The notes: a model not told the origin generated them from the letters alone. A stretch of 64,000 nucleotides of DNA from Zeugodacus cucurbitae (GCF_028554725.1 NC_071667.1:70003501-70067500), one strand, 5' to 3'; shown: positions 49,201 through 61,748, counted from the first letter of the stretch. A program made the numbers and translations.

Positions 49201-52091
49201 TCGTTATACTCAACGAATATTATCAGATTTGGGCTCAGTATAAATCTATGAAGTCATTATAAAAGAAATGTTTCGTAGGTAGGGTCCAAAGTCGGACTGA
49301 TTCGGAAACCCACCTCATCGAGTATATAAATATCAGATCATTAAAATAATTGTAAAATATAACAGCAGACCATAAATTTCAGGCGATATTTAAAATGTAT
49401 AACATAGAAAGAAACCTTAAATGAATCCAACTTCGGTTAGATTAGATCAGACGAATAACGATGATAGATTTGACGAAAATATTGAAACCAACTTCAGATA
49501 TGAAAATATGCCATTAAAACGGATTAAAACTCGGAAACCCCTAATGATATCTCTCGATAAATGGAAGCTAATCACTGGAAGTCTCTTATCAAGAGAATCG
49601 AGAAATCGACCGAATCGAATTTATAAACTTCAAGATCGAAAAGGTGTTTCTAAGTGTAAAGTGTGATTCTTAAAATCGTACGAGTCTCCAATAAAAGATA
49701 TTTTTTTATTTGAAAAATTAAAAAAACAAGGTACGAGATTCTTTTAAATTTCGAAGATTTTGAAGACAATTATTTTTCACAAAGTTGTAGGAGAGTGGAT
49801 CTCTACACGAAGGAATGGAGTACGAAGTATGGAACAACAATTTATCTTTTTGTCAAAACCAACTATTTGTCTCCAAATCTTCTTTCAAAGGTATCTTCAT
49901 CATTTGCAAATAAATTCAATCAAAAACGCCAACAAATCCATGTCTCATTAAAATTTTCAATCTAAAGAAGACATTAAGATTTACGCTAAAGTAGTTATGC
50001 GACACTTCTCAACTACGAAAGTAAGTAAGAGCATTCGCATAGCACACAAAGTCAACGGCACTTCTAACTCAATCATAGTTTTATTCACCTTAGTAATGGA
50101 ACGCTTTGAACGCATTACTCGTCAGCAAAGTCTCTTCGCACGCCAGCATTAATCTTTGCATTAACCACCAGTCTTCCACGGCAATTGTAAGAAAGTGTGC
50201 GAGAAAGCTGCTTAGTTTAATGCGCTCAAAGGTGACCTTGTCGCGATTACAGCGCCAGAACGCTTCGTTGCACTGCATTTGTTTTGAGCAATAACAGCGG
50301 GCGTGAGCATCTTCGTGGTCATCTTCTGTTCAATGCTTTTGTCATAGCCATCTTCCCCTGTTTTATTCCTTACACCTCTCTTTGTCTCTTCTTACGGGAT
50401 TCATGCATTTTTAATTAATTTACTTTTTGCGGTTCTCCTTTACATTACTCTCCCATTGCTGTTTTCGAAAACATTTCCGTGCATTCTATTTGATTCCCTC
50501 CGCCGCACACCCACTCTTTGCACGCCCAAGTACGCCCCTTAAGCGAGTTTGAATTTATGTGCGTAACACTTCGCCGCGGCGAAGGGTGTATGTTCGGACA
50601 TTAGCGTGTCAGCCTGATACCGCTTTTTCGCAGCAGCGAAACTTTAAAATGCAAATGCAAATATTTTGCGAAATAACACCAGAAATGCATTTAATTTGCA
50701 TGACTCAGCATTTATCGTGAATTATCTACTTCATTCTCTTTTTCATTCGCGCTTCTCTCATTGCATTTCTTGCACTGGTCTGTAGTTGTTTTTCTTATTA
50801 TCATTGCTGTTGCTATTCTTGTTGTTTTATCTCGCATTGGTCTAACGCATTTTGCACCCACAACAGCTGCAACGTATTATCACACCATGTCGCTCTCGCG
50901 CTTTCACCCCTGCAACACCTTGGCCATCATTCACTGTACTTTATTTCCTCTTTTTTCCTCCCTTGATTCGTCTCAAATCCTAGCAGAAAAGGCATTAAGT
51001 TGCGCAGGTGTCCTGACTTTTTGCATTAACTATCGAGGCAGCTCTTCGGCACTCTCTAAACAGCGTCAGCTACTGCGCCATAATGTGCGCTAAGCTAAAT
51101 TAGTGGGTCCGCGCGCGCGCCGCGAAATATGCAACAAATAATTGCATGCCGCTTTGTCGAATTTAATTAAAAAGTGTTTGCCTTGGAATTCCCAGTCTAA
51201 TTTTCTATTCGTTTTTCTTAAGTCTTAATCGTTTTTTACCCTTCGCATAATTCTAGTAGCTGCTGTGTAGTGGTTTATTGAGTTTTTAGTAGTCGAAATT
51301 ATGAAGTCAATTTCCTAAAACGGTGCATTTCATTGCAATTGAAATGTAAAGTGTGAAAATATGCAATCAGTCAGTTTAAATTGCGAAGCTTTAATTGAAA
51401 TATTTCTACTACTATTTTCTAATTGAATTTGTTTTCAAGAAATGCGGATTGCCAAGAGATCTCCTGATTCTCTGGGGATCAAATCTGTTCAAATCACTTT
51501 ACTCCCCAACTACCCTACCAGTTTACTTAAACTTTATTATCGAGAGCGAGTCCTCATAGGATTGCCAAGAGATCTCCTGAATCTCTGGGAATCAAATCTG
51601 TTCATAAATGTAGGTCTGTTTTCGTTCTTTATAAGGAGATTACCAGATATAACCTTGATAAGCTTGAAATAAGTTTCCGATTCTGTTGGTGTTATGGTGA
51701 CTCCGAATGACTCCGAATTTCAAGATCCTTAAGTTGTTCATTTCGATAGTTTAAAGCCTTGATTGACTTTGTTTATCTTATTCAAATGTACCGGCAGTCC
51801 CGTTGAAAACAATCAGTCGGGTTTCTTCTGCAGCATGCTATGATCTTCAAAGTTCTTTCCAACGAACCAAATTCTTAGTTCAACGACACTTCATTCTCGA
51901 ACTTATTGTTCCATAAACTTTAATATTCCAGAGTCTAGTCATTTCAGACACGGACCCTTATAATTACGAATAGAATTATGGAGATAAAAAGGTTCTCAAA
52001 ACAAATATTTTTATCACTTTATTTCTAAAACAAATATTTAGTTATATTACGTTTACACAACCTTATCTAACTTAAAATATCACCCTGACTA
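46279..52091. other. Intergenic, no gene recognised
   Basis: Nearly 6 kb of AT-rich sequence with an AAATA tract at 47033-47060 and an A-run near 47285. More GC-rich segments lie at 47370-48400 and 50000-51130. The latter contain a perfect 16 bp palindrome (50569-50584) and a CG-alternating run (51111-51123). No coding domain found. Confidence 0.4.
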
Positions 52092-53588
52092 TCAACAGGG
52101 TCCTCCTTGCAGCAACTCATCAACGCCGCACCGCATTATGCGATAGTTTATCTCATTGAAATTGATTTTACCAGTGAAAGCCTTTTGCACACGATTCGAT
52201 AGCATCCAGACCTCTTCCTTCCCCCAGGGATTTGTTATCACCTTCAGACCGCTTACAAATTGCAGTTTAACGGGATTCTCAGCCAGCAAGAAACGATTTT
52301 GGAACGTATATGGTGTGCGTATATTCCAGCCGAATAGTCCAATAGGCTCATAATGGCCACACAAGAGTACACCACTGGAGGTCATCGCTGATGCCGCACA
52401 CTGCACGCCACGCTTACCAAGCAAACTGAACTGGTCTATAGCGGAGCCTAAACCAAAGTCCCAGAGAGTGCTGTTGTTAATAACATCCAATGGAATCGCC
52501 ACTTGAGCATCATTTGAAAAGGAGTGGAAGTAGAGTGAACGTCTTACACCCAAACCCAAAGGCGTTACAGAGAGACCGATTGCACCCTCTAAAAGTTCAA
52601 AGCTTTCACCAGCTATTGTATGTGTGCTGAAATCCGGATCTGGATAGGTGTATTTGTTTTCTATGCGCCACGAACGCGCATTCTGCACATCATAAACCAC
52701 AATACCAAAACCGGTGGCATCGGCCATATAAACGAAGGTTTGTCGGCATTCACCGCGTGGTGGTGGATCCGTAATATCCACCAAAGGTGTAACAAAACGA
52801 CTAACGGTGCTTTTGTACATTTCCGATGGTAAATGATAGCGATGCAGCACACGAGATGTAGCCACATCGATAGCAACGATTTGCGGTGGACAGAATTGCT
52901 CGTTGTCAATCTCACCACTGTCGAGTATCCACATGCGACCACAGGGATCGATCTATAATGACAACAAAACTATGTAATTTACGTTATTACAGAGTTTCTG
53001 TTGAAATACCCACAAGCACGCGACAAACTGAGGTGAGTCCATTACAGTCCCTGCCATGAGACCAATGCCAGTCATAACTGGGATACGGTTGCAGCTCTGT
53101 GCCATTATACCGTTGCACATTCGTCAAATAGGCCAACGAATATGGCACACCTTTACCGAAACGCGGTATTGTGACGAAAATAATCGGCGAACCATTGGGG
53201 GCTGAACGAGATTACAGGTTGGTAAAAAAAAGTTTAAAGTTGATGGATTTATCATACTAACGCGTATAAAAGACATCTACATCAATCGGTAGCACAGTAT
53301 CTGGGTTGTAGCGCCCGTCGCGTAAGGTTGCCTGTCGCTCCGCTTCACTGGGAAAGCCGAATTCCAAGTTTCTCGCTTCATACAACGTATTAAGTTCCTT
53401 ATATCCATAGATCGGCCTCTGTTGTTGTTGTATATAACCGCCATTGTAATTGTAGACGCTTGGACAGACACAAAAGTTGATGAAGCGCAGTAATATATAC
53501 AACTGAATGAAGTGCCTGTTTTAGAATAAACAAAAATATGTTAATATTGTTTTTTTCTCTTAAATTTTAATTTATACAAATAATTCAT
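52092..53588 (-). CDS. Yellow/MRJP family secreted protein, 437 aa
   Basis: Four exons in transcript order: 53578-53588 (11 coding bases, MNY plus two), 53262-53515, 53014-53201 and 52092-52952; 1314 nt with frames closing. The signal peptide (about residues 1-25, MNYLHFIQLYILLRF...) spans the first splice. The major royal jelly/yellow domain fills the rest: LEFGFPSEAERQATL, YNPDTVLPIDVDV, the block HGRDCNGLTSVCRV, then IDPCGRMWILDSGEID, YMADATGFGIVVYDV and QFVSGLKVITNPWG. Length is normal for the family. Insect yellow proteins are secreted and act in melanin and cuticle pigmentation; some convert dopachrome. I cannot settle the subfamily from memory; yellow-d or yellow-e are candidates. The first exon is the least certain part, chosen because it alone supplies a start in phase and completes the signal peptide. 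Confidence 0.9.
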
Positions 53589-54339
53589 AACAAGAATGAA
53601 AAATATGTGGAGTTAAATCGTTTATATTTACTTTGCACTGATTTTGTCAAGGGATTAGCGCGCAATGTGTGAATCCATAACTGGTTTGTGTAATTTATTA
53701 AGAATTTCAGAGAAAAAATATTTGACTAATTCGAAAAAGAATAATATTAATTATCATGTTCGAGAGATTTTAGTAGAAATTTTTTTTAATTTATTAGAAC
53801 GTATGTCTTTTCAAGTATTGTATCAAGACTGGTTGCCAGTTTATACTGCTTCCTCCAAAGTTTTTGACACAGTTCTAAATGTTAGAATTATTTTTAGAAA
53901 AATAATAGCATGTTTGAATGGAGGCCAAAAAAAATCAAATTTACTAATATTATTCTAGTCGCACTTGAAAAAATTGAAAACACCAGCACATTCACCTTGG
54001 TAGCTATCTTCCGTGGGTCTTATCACCCTGCACCAATTTTTTTTTTTTCTTGCATCCTCAATACCACTAAATAACAGAATATTATTCACGTTACATATTT
54101 GAAATATCGTACAGATATTGCCAACATATAACAAATATTGTTCTTCTAAAATTAAAACAGATTTTAGACATCCAAAGTCAAAGCCTATTGTACCGTTTAA
54201 CGGCGTTATGCCATTTTTAGATTATAAGGACCCCCACAATGAAAGTATTTTATAACTTTCTAGTTCCAATCTAGTTAATTTGGGAACCAATTTATATTCC
54301 TAATGACATAATTTTGTTCGTCTTGCATCAGTACCTTTC
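53589..54339. other. Upstream flank of the yellow-family gene
   Basis: AT-rich. The frame at 53665-53958 has no recognisable domain and probably overlaps the promoter. No clear TATA element is seen. Confidence 0.35.
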
Positions 54340-54680
54340 ATCATCTTCTTCTTCTTAACTGGCGTAGACACCGCTTACGCGGTTATAGCCGAGTCCACAA
54401 CAGTGCGCCACGCATCTCTCCTTTTGGCGGTTTGGCGCCAATTGGTAATACCAAGTGAAGACAGGTCCTTCTCCACCTGGTCCTTCCACCGGAGTGGAGG
54501 TCTCCCTCTTCCTCGGCTTCCACCAGCGGGTACTGCATCGAAAACTTTCAGAGCTGGGGCACTTTCATCCATTCGAACAACATGACCCAGCCAGCGTAGC
54601 CGCTGTCTTTTTATTCGCTGGACTATGTCTATGTCGTCGAACAACACATACAGCTCATCATTCCGAATTTCCATATTAAC
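54340..54680 (-). pseudogene. RTE/jockey-like LINE 3' fragment, second copy
   Basis: The minus-strand frame 54674-54375 reads RLRWLGHVVRMDESAPALKV, then GRGRPPLRWKDQVEKDL and SLGITNWRQTAKRRDAWRTV, which match the C-terminal segment of the copy at 39469-40222. The element ends in a GAA/GAT-rich tail (plus-strand CATCTTCTTCTTC, 54342-54355), a 3' microsatellite typical of RTE elements. It is 5'-truncated, the usual result of incomplete reverse transcription. Confidence 0.85.
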
Positions 54681-56469
54681 TTAGCTAGTTGCGGTTTAAA
54701 AAATGAAAGTCCCATCACTTTGGTTAGATGGTTTTGGTTATTATCAAAAGAGGATTTTTGCAGTGTTCGCTTCTCGGCAGGCAATGACAAATCCCGATAT
54801 AAAAGATTATATACGAATATATCCATATACTTAGCTTATGCCTTATGCTATTCGAGATTCCGCACTGATTTGTAATGTTTGGACGGATCAAGTTTTGATC
54901 TAACTCCGAATCGACAATGAGTTTTAGAAGATGTTTCATTGTCGTTTGATATTTTTAACACTAAACATAATTGGCATGTACAAAAATAATTTTTGAAAAG
55001 AATATTATATGTTGTTCGAAACACTTAAAATATAGCGTAGTAGCCATTATCGCGAAATGTGCAAAATAAACTCAATTAAATATTTGGTTAGGAAACACCA
55101 TCTCAATCGACCGATTTTCACTCGTCTGCCGACCTTTCACGTGAACACACTTTGTAAAAAAGTCATAAAGAAACGGCCTTGACGACACAAAAATACTTTA
55201 AACTCAATAGTTTTTTTTTTCATTACGTCCATTTGAAAATAGAGGGAAAGGTGTTGAATATTTTGAAAAATACTAAAGTTATTCTTGGTTATAATGATTT
55301 GTTTTTATTGACATCTGTCTTAACATTTATAAAACAAACACATTCCTGAAAAATTATGAGCTCTTTTTATTTTTTTTTTATATAGGTTTCCAACATGATA
55401 CAGAAAATACATTTGCATAAGATCACGTACTTTCGAAGGTCAATAGAAAACCTGAGAAATCTTGGAAAGATATTAATTTTTATTATCATAATTTCCTTAT
55501 TTTTTAAGTTTTCGGGGTGAACAATGAACTTTTCCATTCTCCAATAAAACGGCAAAAAATTTGAAAAAGCATAAAAATAGATTTTCAAGCGTCTTCAAAA
55601 AAACTTTTGTTAATTTTTTTTTTAATTTTTTGAATAACTATAGGTTTTGTACTTATTATTTGAGTAAACTTATAATTAATGAAATATTTCATTTGATTAT
55701 ATTTGTAAAAAAAATGATCACAAAAACCACTGTTGAAATAAAAAAGTATATATTTTGCATCACTATGTATGTATTTGTTTATATATGTGCGTAAGAACAC
55801 TAAATATTTTAATGTTGCCTTTTATATAATTTTATAATTTTTCCTTTTAAATTCTTTTTAAATCCAACACTCACATTTTGCATAAAAACAAATCTATTCC
55901 ACTTCAACTAGTACACAATTAATTGTAAATACGTAAATATGAACGCGTATAGAGCTCACACCAGGCGTAGCTAAACCGTAAAACCGCACTGAATGAAATA
56001 TTTCAATGATTTTTGGATCGCAGCTGATGAACTTTGAAGGGGTACTTTATGGGCTTGATTTACTTTCATTTACTTGATATTACGATTTCTTTGCTATATA
56101 TTTTTTTTCCAATGCTACGGTCTCGGATTAGTTACGCATACATATATACACATATGTAAGTGAGTGTGTGTTAATAATTTTATTTTAGCCAATTTTGATA
56201 ACTGGTTTCCAGACTTGTGACGCTGCCAATTGACTAGCTTGTAAACAATAATGCATTTAACTGGCCTTAAGCCAGACAATACACATTTTATGGAGGCAAA
56301 TGACTGCAATAACTGTTTTGTAATGTTGTTATTGTTGTTGCTGTGGTGAATTGCTTGCTTAAAGACTTTCAAATATTTTTTTCGGACATTTATCAAAGCT
56401 TTTGAGCAAGCAAAGTGGCATATTTTTCCATTGAAAAAAAGTTTTTTGTATAAAAAATTGTATTTAACA
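54681..56469. other. AT-rich intergenic region
   Basis: Very AT-rich, with long A/T runs. The antiparallel frames at 55561-55800 and the frame at 56115-56486 have no domain. Confidence 0.4.
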
Positions 56470-56499
56470 CTAGCAGACCCGGCCACACGTTTTTGTGGC
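56470..56499 (-). mobile_element. Helitron-type 3' terminus
   Basis: On the minus strand a perfect 5 bp stem GCCAC...GTGGC (56482-56499) is followed by CGGGTCTG and terminal CTAG (56470-56473), with T beyond it. This is the textbook Helitron 3' end: hairpin, short spacer, CTRR, insertion before T. The element body should lie at higher coordinates and may be interrupted by the piggyBac at 56883. No Rep/helicase sequence is visible, so it would be non-autonomous. Confidence 0.55.
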
Positions 56500-56882
56500 T
56501 AAGGTATACATTCTTACGCATAAAGACGAAAGCGTTATAGCCGATAAATTTTAAAATGATTGATAGATATTATTGTAGATCTGTGTTAAGCGTAAATCAT
56601 CATAATAAGTAAAACTTTGACTTTTTTAATCGTATATTGGAGAAAGTAACAAATGACCAAATTTCATAGTTGGCCTTATCTTGGCTTTGGTGACGATATT
56701 GATTACCTTCTTCAAAGGCAGTCTTGTTCTTTTGCAAAGTTTGATGTTGATTTATGTTACGCAGCATGATGACAACTCACTCTACTTTTAATTGCAAGTG
56801 AGTGGGGATAGTCCAGCAATTTAAAATAGTCTGTGGGATAATTGACTACGTTATCCTGATTTGTAGCTGTGTCAACTCTCCT

Positions 56883-57929
56883 TTAACCCTTTATAGCATC
56901 ATGTGACAGATATGTTACAAACCCTTTTAGAGGGCACAAAACATAGGAAAATTAATTTTTCTCTTTTAAGTATGATATACCAGCACTGTCACACTCCGTA
57001 TTTTTCAATTTTAAAATTCTCTGGTTTTTTATGTATTGGCATCATTTATAAAACGGTACTTTCTTTTTCGCTATGGTAAAGTTAGTGAATGCACGTGCTT
57101 GCAATTACCGAAAAGATAACAATAAGAAAATTTTCAGTGTTTTAATAAAATATTTAGTGGAAAAGTTCAGGTACGTTCACTATTATGTTTAATTTCTATA
57201 AGATAATTCGAAAAATGTTCACTAATACAATATATAGTGAAGTTTAGGTTTGTACCATTTCTGTAACATTGAGTAATAAGGTAATAAGCAAGCGATGGCA
57301 CGTTCGTCTATTTTATCACTTTTTAGACCTTGCAGTGTCTAATGCTTGGCTCTTATACAAAAGAGCTCATAAAGAAAAAAAATTAGAGGGCAGTCAGTTG
57401 TCATCTGCTGATTTTCGTTTAGAAGTTGCCACGGTGTTGTGCAAATTGGGTACAAAGTCTCCTATGAAACGAAATTCAATTCCTCTTCGTTTCAAGATAC
57501 AATCTAAAAAGCATAAGGGCCCAGCCCAACATGTTCCAACTATGGCAGTTTGGCAAGATCAAGTTGGACACTGGCCGGTATGGGCAGAAAAACGAATTCG
57601 TTGCAAGCATCCAGGATGTGTTGGAGTATCACAAACGGTATGTGAAAAATGTGTTGTGACTTTATGCTACAACAAGCAAAACAACTGCTTCAAAGAATTT
57701 CACACTTCTTAAAAACATGTAAATATTCACAAAATACAAATATTATTATTGAGCTTAGAGACGTTGTTACATAACGTGACATATCTGTCACATACCCTTT
57801 TTTGTTGTTTTTCACCCAAAAAAAAAAAAAATTGTTTAAACTATAAAACACGTATTTCATTTCTATCCGAAATCTATTAGAAACGATACAGTTTTTCCGT
57901 TTTTACTTAGTTGAGTTATAAAGGGTTAA
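56883..57929 (+). mobile_element. piggyBac element, internally deleted, 1047 bp
   Basis: TTAA at 56883-56886 is followed by CCCTTTATA, mirrored by TATAAAGGG and TTAA at 57926-57929. That is the exact piggyBac hallmark: TTAA duplication and CCC-starting termini. Subterminal inverted repeats are also kept: TGTGACAGATATGT near 56903 and ACATATCTGTCACA near 57779. A full element would be about 2.4 kb; only the last part of the transposase remains. Confidence 0.9.
57269..57712 (+). pseudogene. C-terminal third of a piggyBac transposase, 147 aa
   Basis: An open frame without an ATG start (the frame opens at 57269) ends at TAA 57710-57712. It reads the end of the DDE_Tnp_1_7 domain (RWHVRLFYHFLDLAVSNAW, LLYKRAH), a basic spacer, and a cysteine-rich C-terminal zinc-binding domain (RCKHPGCVGVS, then CEKCVVTLCYNKQNNCFKEF). 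This arrangement matches piggyBac/PGBD-type transposases. The catalytic aspartates are in the deleted upstream part, so it is inactive. The surviving part itself is not interrupted. Confidence 0.88.
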
Positions 57930-58069
57930 CGACACCAATATAGGTCATTCAATCAGCCATTTATGTTTATTATATTATGGTTTCATGTCAGGAATAACAC
58001 GATGAATAAGCTCCTCTTTCGAGGCCATGAAGTGACAGAAATACGTTAAAAAATATGTTGGAAATGTTA

Positions 58070-58420
58070 TTAATCCATCGAGGTGTCAACTGCGTCGCTA
58101 CCATTTTCAACTATTTCTACAATCGCAGTATGATATTGTTGGAAAAACACTCGTATGTTATTTGTTAATTGGCGATTCTTTATGTGTTGCCACAAATAAG
58201 ATGATTTTAGGAATGTGATTAGTTCGTCAACAACAGTTGATCCGTTGTCGCGTAAATCTTTTAAAGTCCTGTGCAGTACCTCCAGCGACTTGAATATCTG
58301 GAAAATCTTCTTTGTAACACATTTTTTTGGCAATTTTGCAGACTGGTGTTTCGTTGATTTGCAATTTAGGAGTAATTTCAAGGCCGATTTGCCGTTTGTC
58401 TGCCTACTAACAGGTGCCAA
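58070..58420 (-). CDS. Unassigned open frame, 116 aa
   Basis: The frame reads a Lys-rich N-terminal part and an amphipathic helix-like region (LEVLHRTLKDLRDNGS, VVDELITFLKSSYLWQHI, AIVEIVENGSDAVDTS). The codon composition is less repetitive than in neighbouring frames, so it could be a remnant exon of a host gene or of a transposon. No family recognised and no splice structure established. Confidence 0.25.
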   Translation of the reverse strand: MAPVSRQTNGKSALKLLLNCKSTKHQSAKLPKKCVTKKIFQIFKSLEVLHRTLKDLRDNGSTVVDELITFLKSSYLWQHIKNRQLTNNIRVFFQQYHTAIVEIVENGSDAVDTSMD

Positions 58421-58435
58421 GTTGCCCCTATTCCC

Positions 58436-58612
58436 ATTATAACTGGGCGTTGAAAATGAGTGAAATCGGTTCAGGATTTACCTCAACCCGCATGTACTAT
58501 ATATGCTGATTTTCGTTATTCTATTGGACGCTATTTCAAATTGTGTGTAATAAAATTACATCAATAAATTGCGAGAGTATAAAATGTTCGGTTGCCTTTC
58601 CCTACTTGTTAC
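58436..58612 (+). repeat. Fragment of the dispersed repeat family
   Basis: Contains GTGAAATCGGTTCAGGA (compare GTGAAATCGGTCCAGGA near 61267) and the terminal signature GCGAGAGTATAAAATG then TTCGGTTGC, whose mirror image opens copy C at 61749-61801. Confidence 0.65.
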
Positions 58613-60719
58613 AAATTGTTTTGGGCTATCGACACAGCCTTATACAATTGAACAATGAGAAAAATATTTTAACAAAGCAACAACGACAACTTTCAAAATA
58701 TTATTATTATTATTATTTTTTTTTTTAATTTCGTTGTCAATTCAAATAAAATCATCTTCTTGTTATCTTCCTCACAATTTTTCCATATTTACTTACTTTC
58801 TAATCCTTCTCTGGCCTTCCATAAATATTTCAAAACTAAAATTAGCCAGATCGGTTTGGCCCTTCTCGACCTTTTTCGAGACTAACGACACAAATTGTTT
58901 GTATGGGTGATTAGAAAATTGTGGATTTAAGACTTTTCCAGGCAATTTTTCTAAATTTTCTCTCCGTAAGAACCATCCCGGTACCTCTAAAAACATTCTA
59001 AACAAAGAATTTGCGAAATCGGTTCAGCGGTATTTATATGATTGAAGAAGTATGCGCTCTTTGTAAGCGCAGAGCACTCATGTGTTGTACTTCGTACAAA
59101 TGAATATTGCAGCAAGACTATTGGCGCGCTCTACTGTTTCTGTATAGTCATATTTTTGCCGAACAGCAACAAAAATGATAATAACAACAGAAACAAATAT
59201 ATATTTTTTTATTAATTGTTTTTACCTTCCTCCACAAACCATAAATATTTCAACTTTCGGCACATTTTATGCACTTTTTTGTTGTTTTTGTGCTTTTACC
59301 GCTACGCACACAAAAACAATGCATTTTTAATTTATAACCTGCAATTTGTAATTTCACCAACATTTAGCCAAAAATTAAATACGTATTTAGCAGCAGCAGC
59401 AGCAGCAACAGCGGCAACCAAAAACCACTTTGAAATTGAATGAAAAACAGAGAGCAGAGCAAAAGTGAGTGAGGGAGAGATAGCAAAGTGCAGCGCCGGG
59501 GTATTTATGTAAATGGCTTTCATATGCGATTATAAAAACCTGTTGAAATAATATTTTCATATTTTAAGATCATATATTTGAACGTTTATGCGTGTGTGAG
59601 AGTGTGTTGAGTGTTGAGTGAAATTTCATTTGAAGCAATTTTTATGCAAAAATAATAAACTGAAAATGTTGGTTGTTGTTGTTGTTATTATAGCTATTTT
59701 TATTGTTGTTGTTGTTCTGTATACATACATATGCAAAGCGTGTATAATTCCCCGCAAATATGAGCAAAATAGTCTATGCATATGCATGAGAACTCCAATG
59801 CAAAACACACTCACGCACACACATGCGCATATTTGCTTATAGGTGTGCCAAAGCTTTAGTGTCACACACACACACACACACTCTCGCACTGTGGTGTGGC
59901 GCACACCAAACCCCTTTTGTGGCAATTAATGCACTTTTGTTTATTTACATTACGCACTGTAAACAATAAAAGCTGCAACAATGATACCAATAGCCGCAAT
60001 AACAACAACAACACATACAGCAACACTAGCCACAACAGCAAATAGCAACAACAGTAGCAACAAATGAATGTTGTTGTTGTATAACAACAATAAAATTACA
60101 ATAAATTACAATACGGTTGCATTTTAATGTCGATGTTGCATGCAATTTGCCAAAGAGCTCACATTGTTTGCACTCTATCATTTTGTGTTTTTGTGTCGGC
60201 AACATTGTTGCACACAAAGCATCGAAAATGATGCATAGTTGACAAATAACAAACAAGCAACAACAACAACAATACCTATAGTAATAATAATAGCATAAAT
60301 ACCGAAATAACTGTCGGTCGGTTGGGGCGATTGTCTGTATATATGTGTATGTGTGTATACTTATGTGGCACAAACACACATTTACGCTGATAGTACTTAA
60401 GTGCTGTTAGCAGTAAGTTTATAGCAACAACACGAACAACTTTGTAAACATATATGTATGTGTGTGTGTCTGTGGTAATCCGCTTTAACAGGCATTTTTC
60501 CTGGAACCGCTAGGAGGATGTTAGTTCATGTTCACCAGCAATTAAAATGAGTGACGCATTCGTACTGTTTCAAGGATCAAACGGCAGTGATACGGGAAGG
60601 ACAGAGGTGAGGATAACCATTACACTGTGACTATTTATACTAATTTTGAAATCAGAGTGACTGCAGACATATGTACGTATGAACGAGTAGTGTAGTTAGT
60701 TATATATAAGAGTGACTAT
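58613..60719. other. Intergenic, CA/CAA-rich
   Basis: GTT/CAA tracts at 59394-59412, 59668-59715, 60003-60060 and 60260-60275, and a CA run at 59865-59882. No gene seen. Confidence 0.4.
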
Positions 60720-61740
60720 GCTATTTATCTTTCATATGATTTTTGATACCCAAAATTTTTATGTTTATATTTACAACCAAGATTTGTAGAGTTGCAAATA
60801 AAACGGTCGAAACAACCACGCCTACTTCCCATATAACTTCATTTTGAATTCCATCTGTATCATTCATTTTACAATGAAGATATCGGAACAAAATATTATA
60901 TAAATACTGATTTTCTAGCGTGACATCGTCCGTCTAAGAATCGCTGAAATCGGACTTTAACTTTTCAAGGTCCCATATATCGAACATGAGAACCAAAGTG
61001 CATGTGGCAAATGTTTTGCCGAAAATACCGGTAGAATATCTGAGATTCTAAAATCATTCAAAGAAGATGTGTTTCTTATAAAAGTGTGCCTCTGTGCCAA
61101 AAATAGGCGAAACCAGGTCAATACTTCATCTAGCCCCCATATACCTCATATACGGATTTTCAAATTTCCGGTGGACTTTATGCCGCATATATCGATAAAT
61201 ACGTGAGATATCTAAGTTTAAGTGAGCTACAATCTTTGATTAAATGTAGCTTGGTTGCGAAAATAAGTGAAATCGGTCCAGGAATTAGCCAATATACTAC
61301 ACACAGTTGAACTCCCTAACTCGAACCACCATAATCCTCAAAAATACTTCGAGTTAGAGCGACTTCAAGTTATAGAAGCTGTAAAATATAGATTTTTTTA
61401 TATTTATTGTTTGCCTCCATCCGATTTAGAAGGACTCTTTCAAAATTCTGTCTCGATAGTTAATTTTTAAATTTTGTATTATGACTGGTAGAAAAGTTCG
61501 ATTTATGTAAGAAAATTTTTATGAAATTTCACTTATATTGCCAATTCAAGAGTTGGATAACTCGAAGTTCAACTGTATAACGATTTTGATATAATAAGGT
61601 TGGATTCCATGAGAACTTACTAGTCCTCCTTACTTGTTAATCAGTATACATATGTATATAGAAAAGTTTAAATTTTCAAAGAAAATATCTCGAAAAGTTC
61701 CTTAGACTTCTCAAATAAATTTTTTAAAGATTTTCAACAA
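60720..61740. repeat. Dispersed repeat, diverged copy B
   Basis: Blocks such as ACAACCACGCCTACTTCCC, AATCGCTGAAATCGGAC, and AAATAAGTGAAATCGGTCC recall the same family as copies A and C, but more diverged. It is interrupted by the pogo-like MITE at 61304-61576. Confidence 0.6.
61304..61576. mobile_element. pogo/Tigger-like MITE, copy 2 (273 bp)
   Basis: Terminal inverted repeat CAGTTGAACT (61304) mirrored as AGTTCAACTG before TATA (61567-61578); inner CTAACTCGAA and AACTCGAAG motifs extend the repeat. The interior is shared with 45704-46278 but is shorter. Inserted into the dispersed repeat copy B. Confidence 0.7.
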
Positions 61741-61748
61741 CTATATAG

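Noticed and set aside
55561..55800. Antiparallel Lys/Phe-rich frames
   Set aside because: Extremely AT-rich sequence in which long frames of Lys, Asn, Phe and Ile codons arise by chance.
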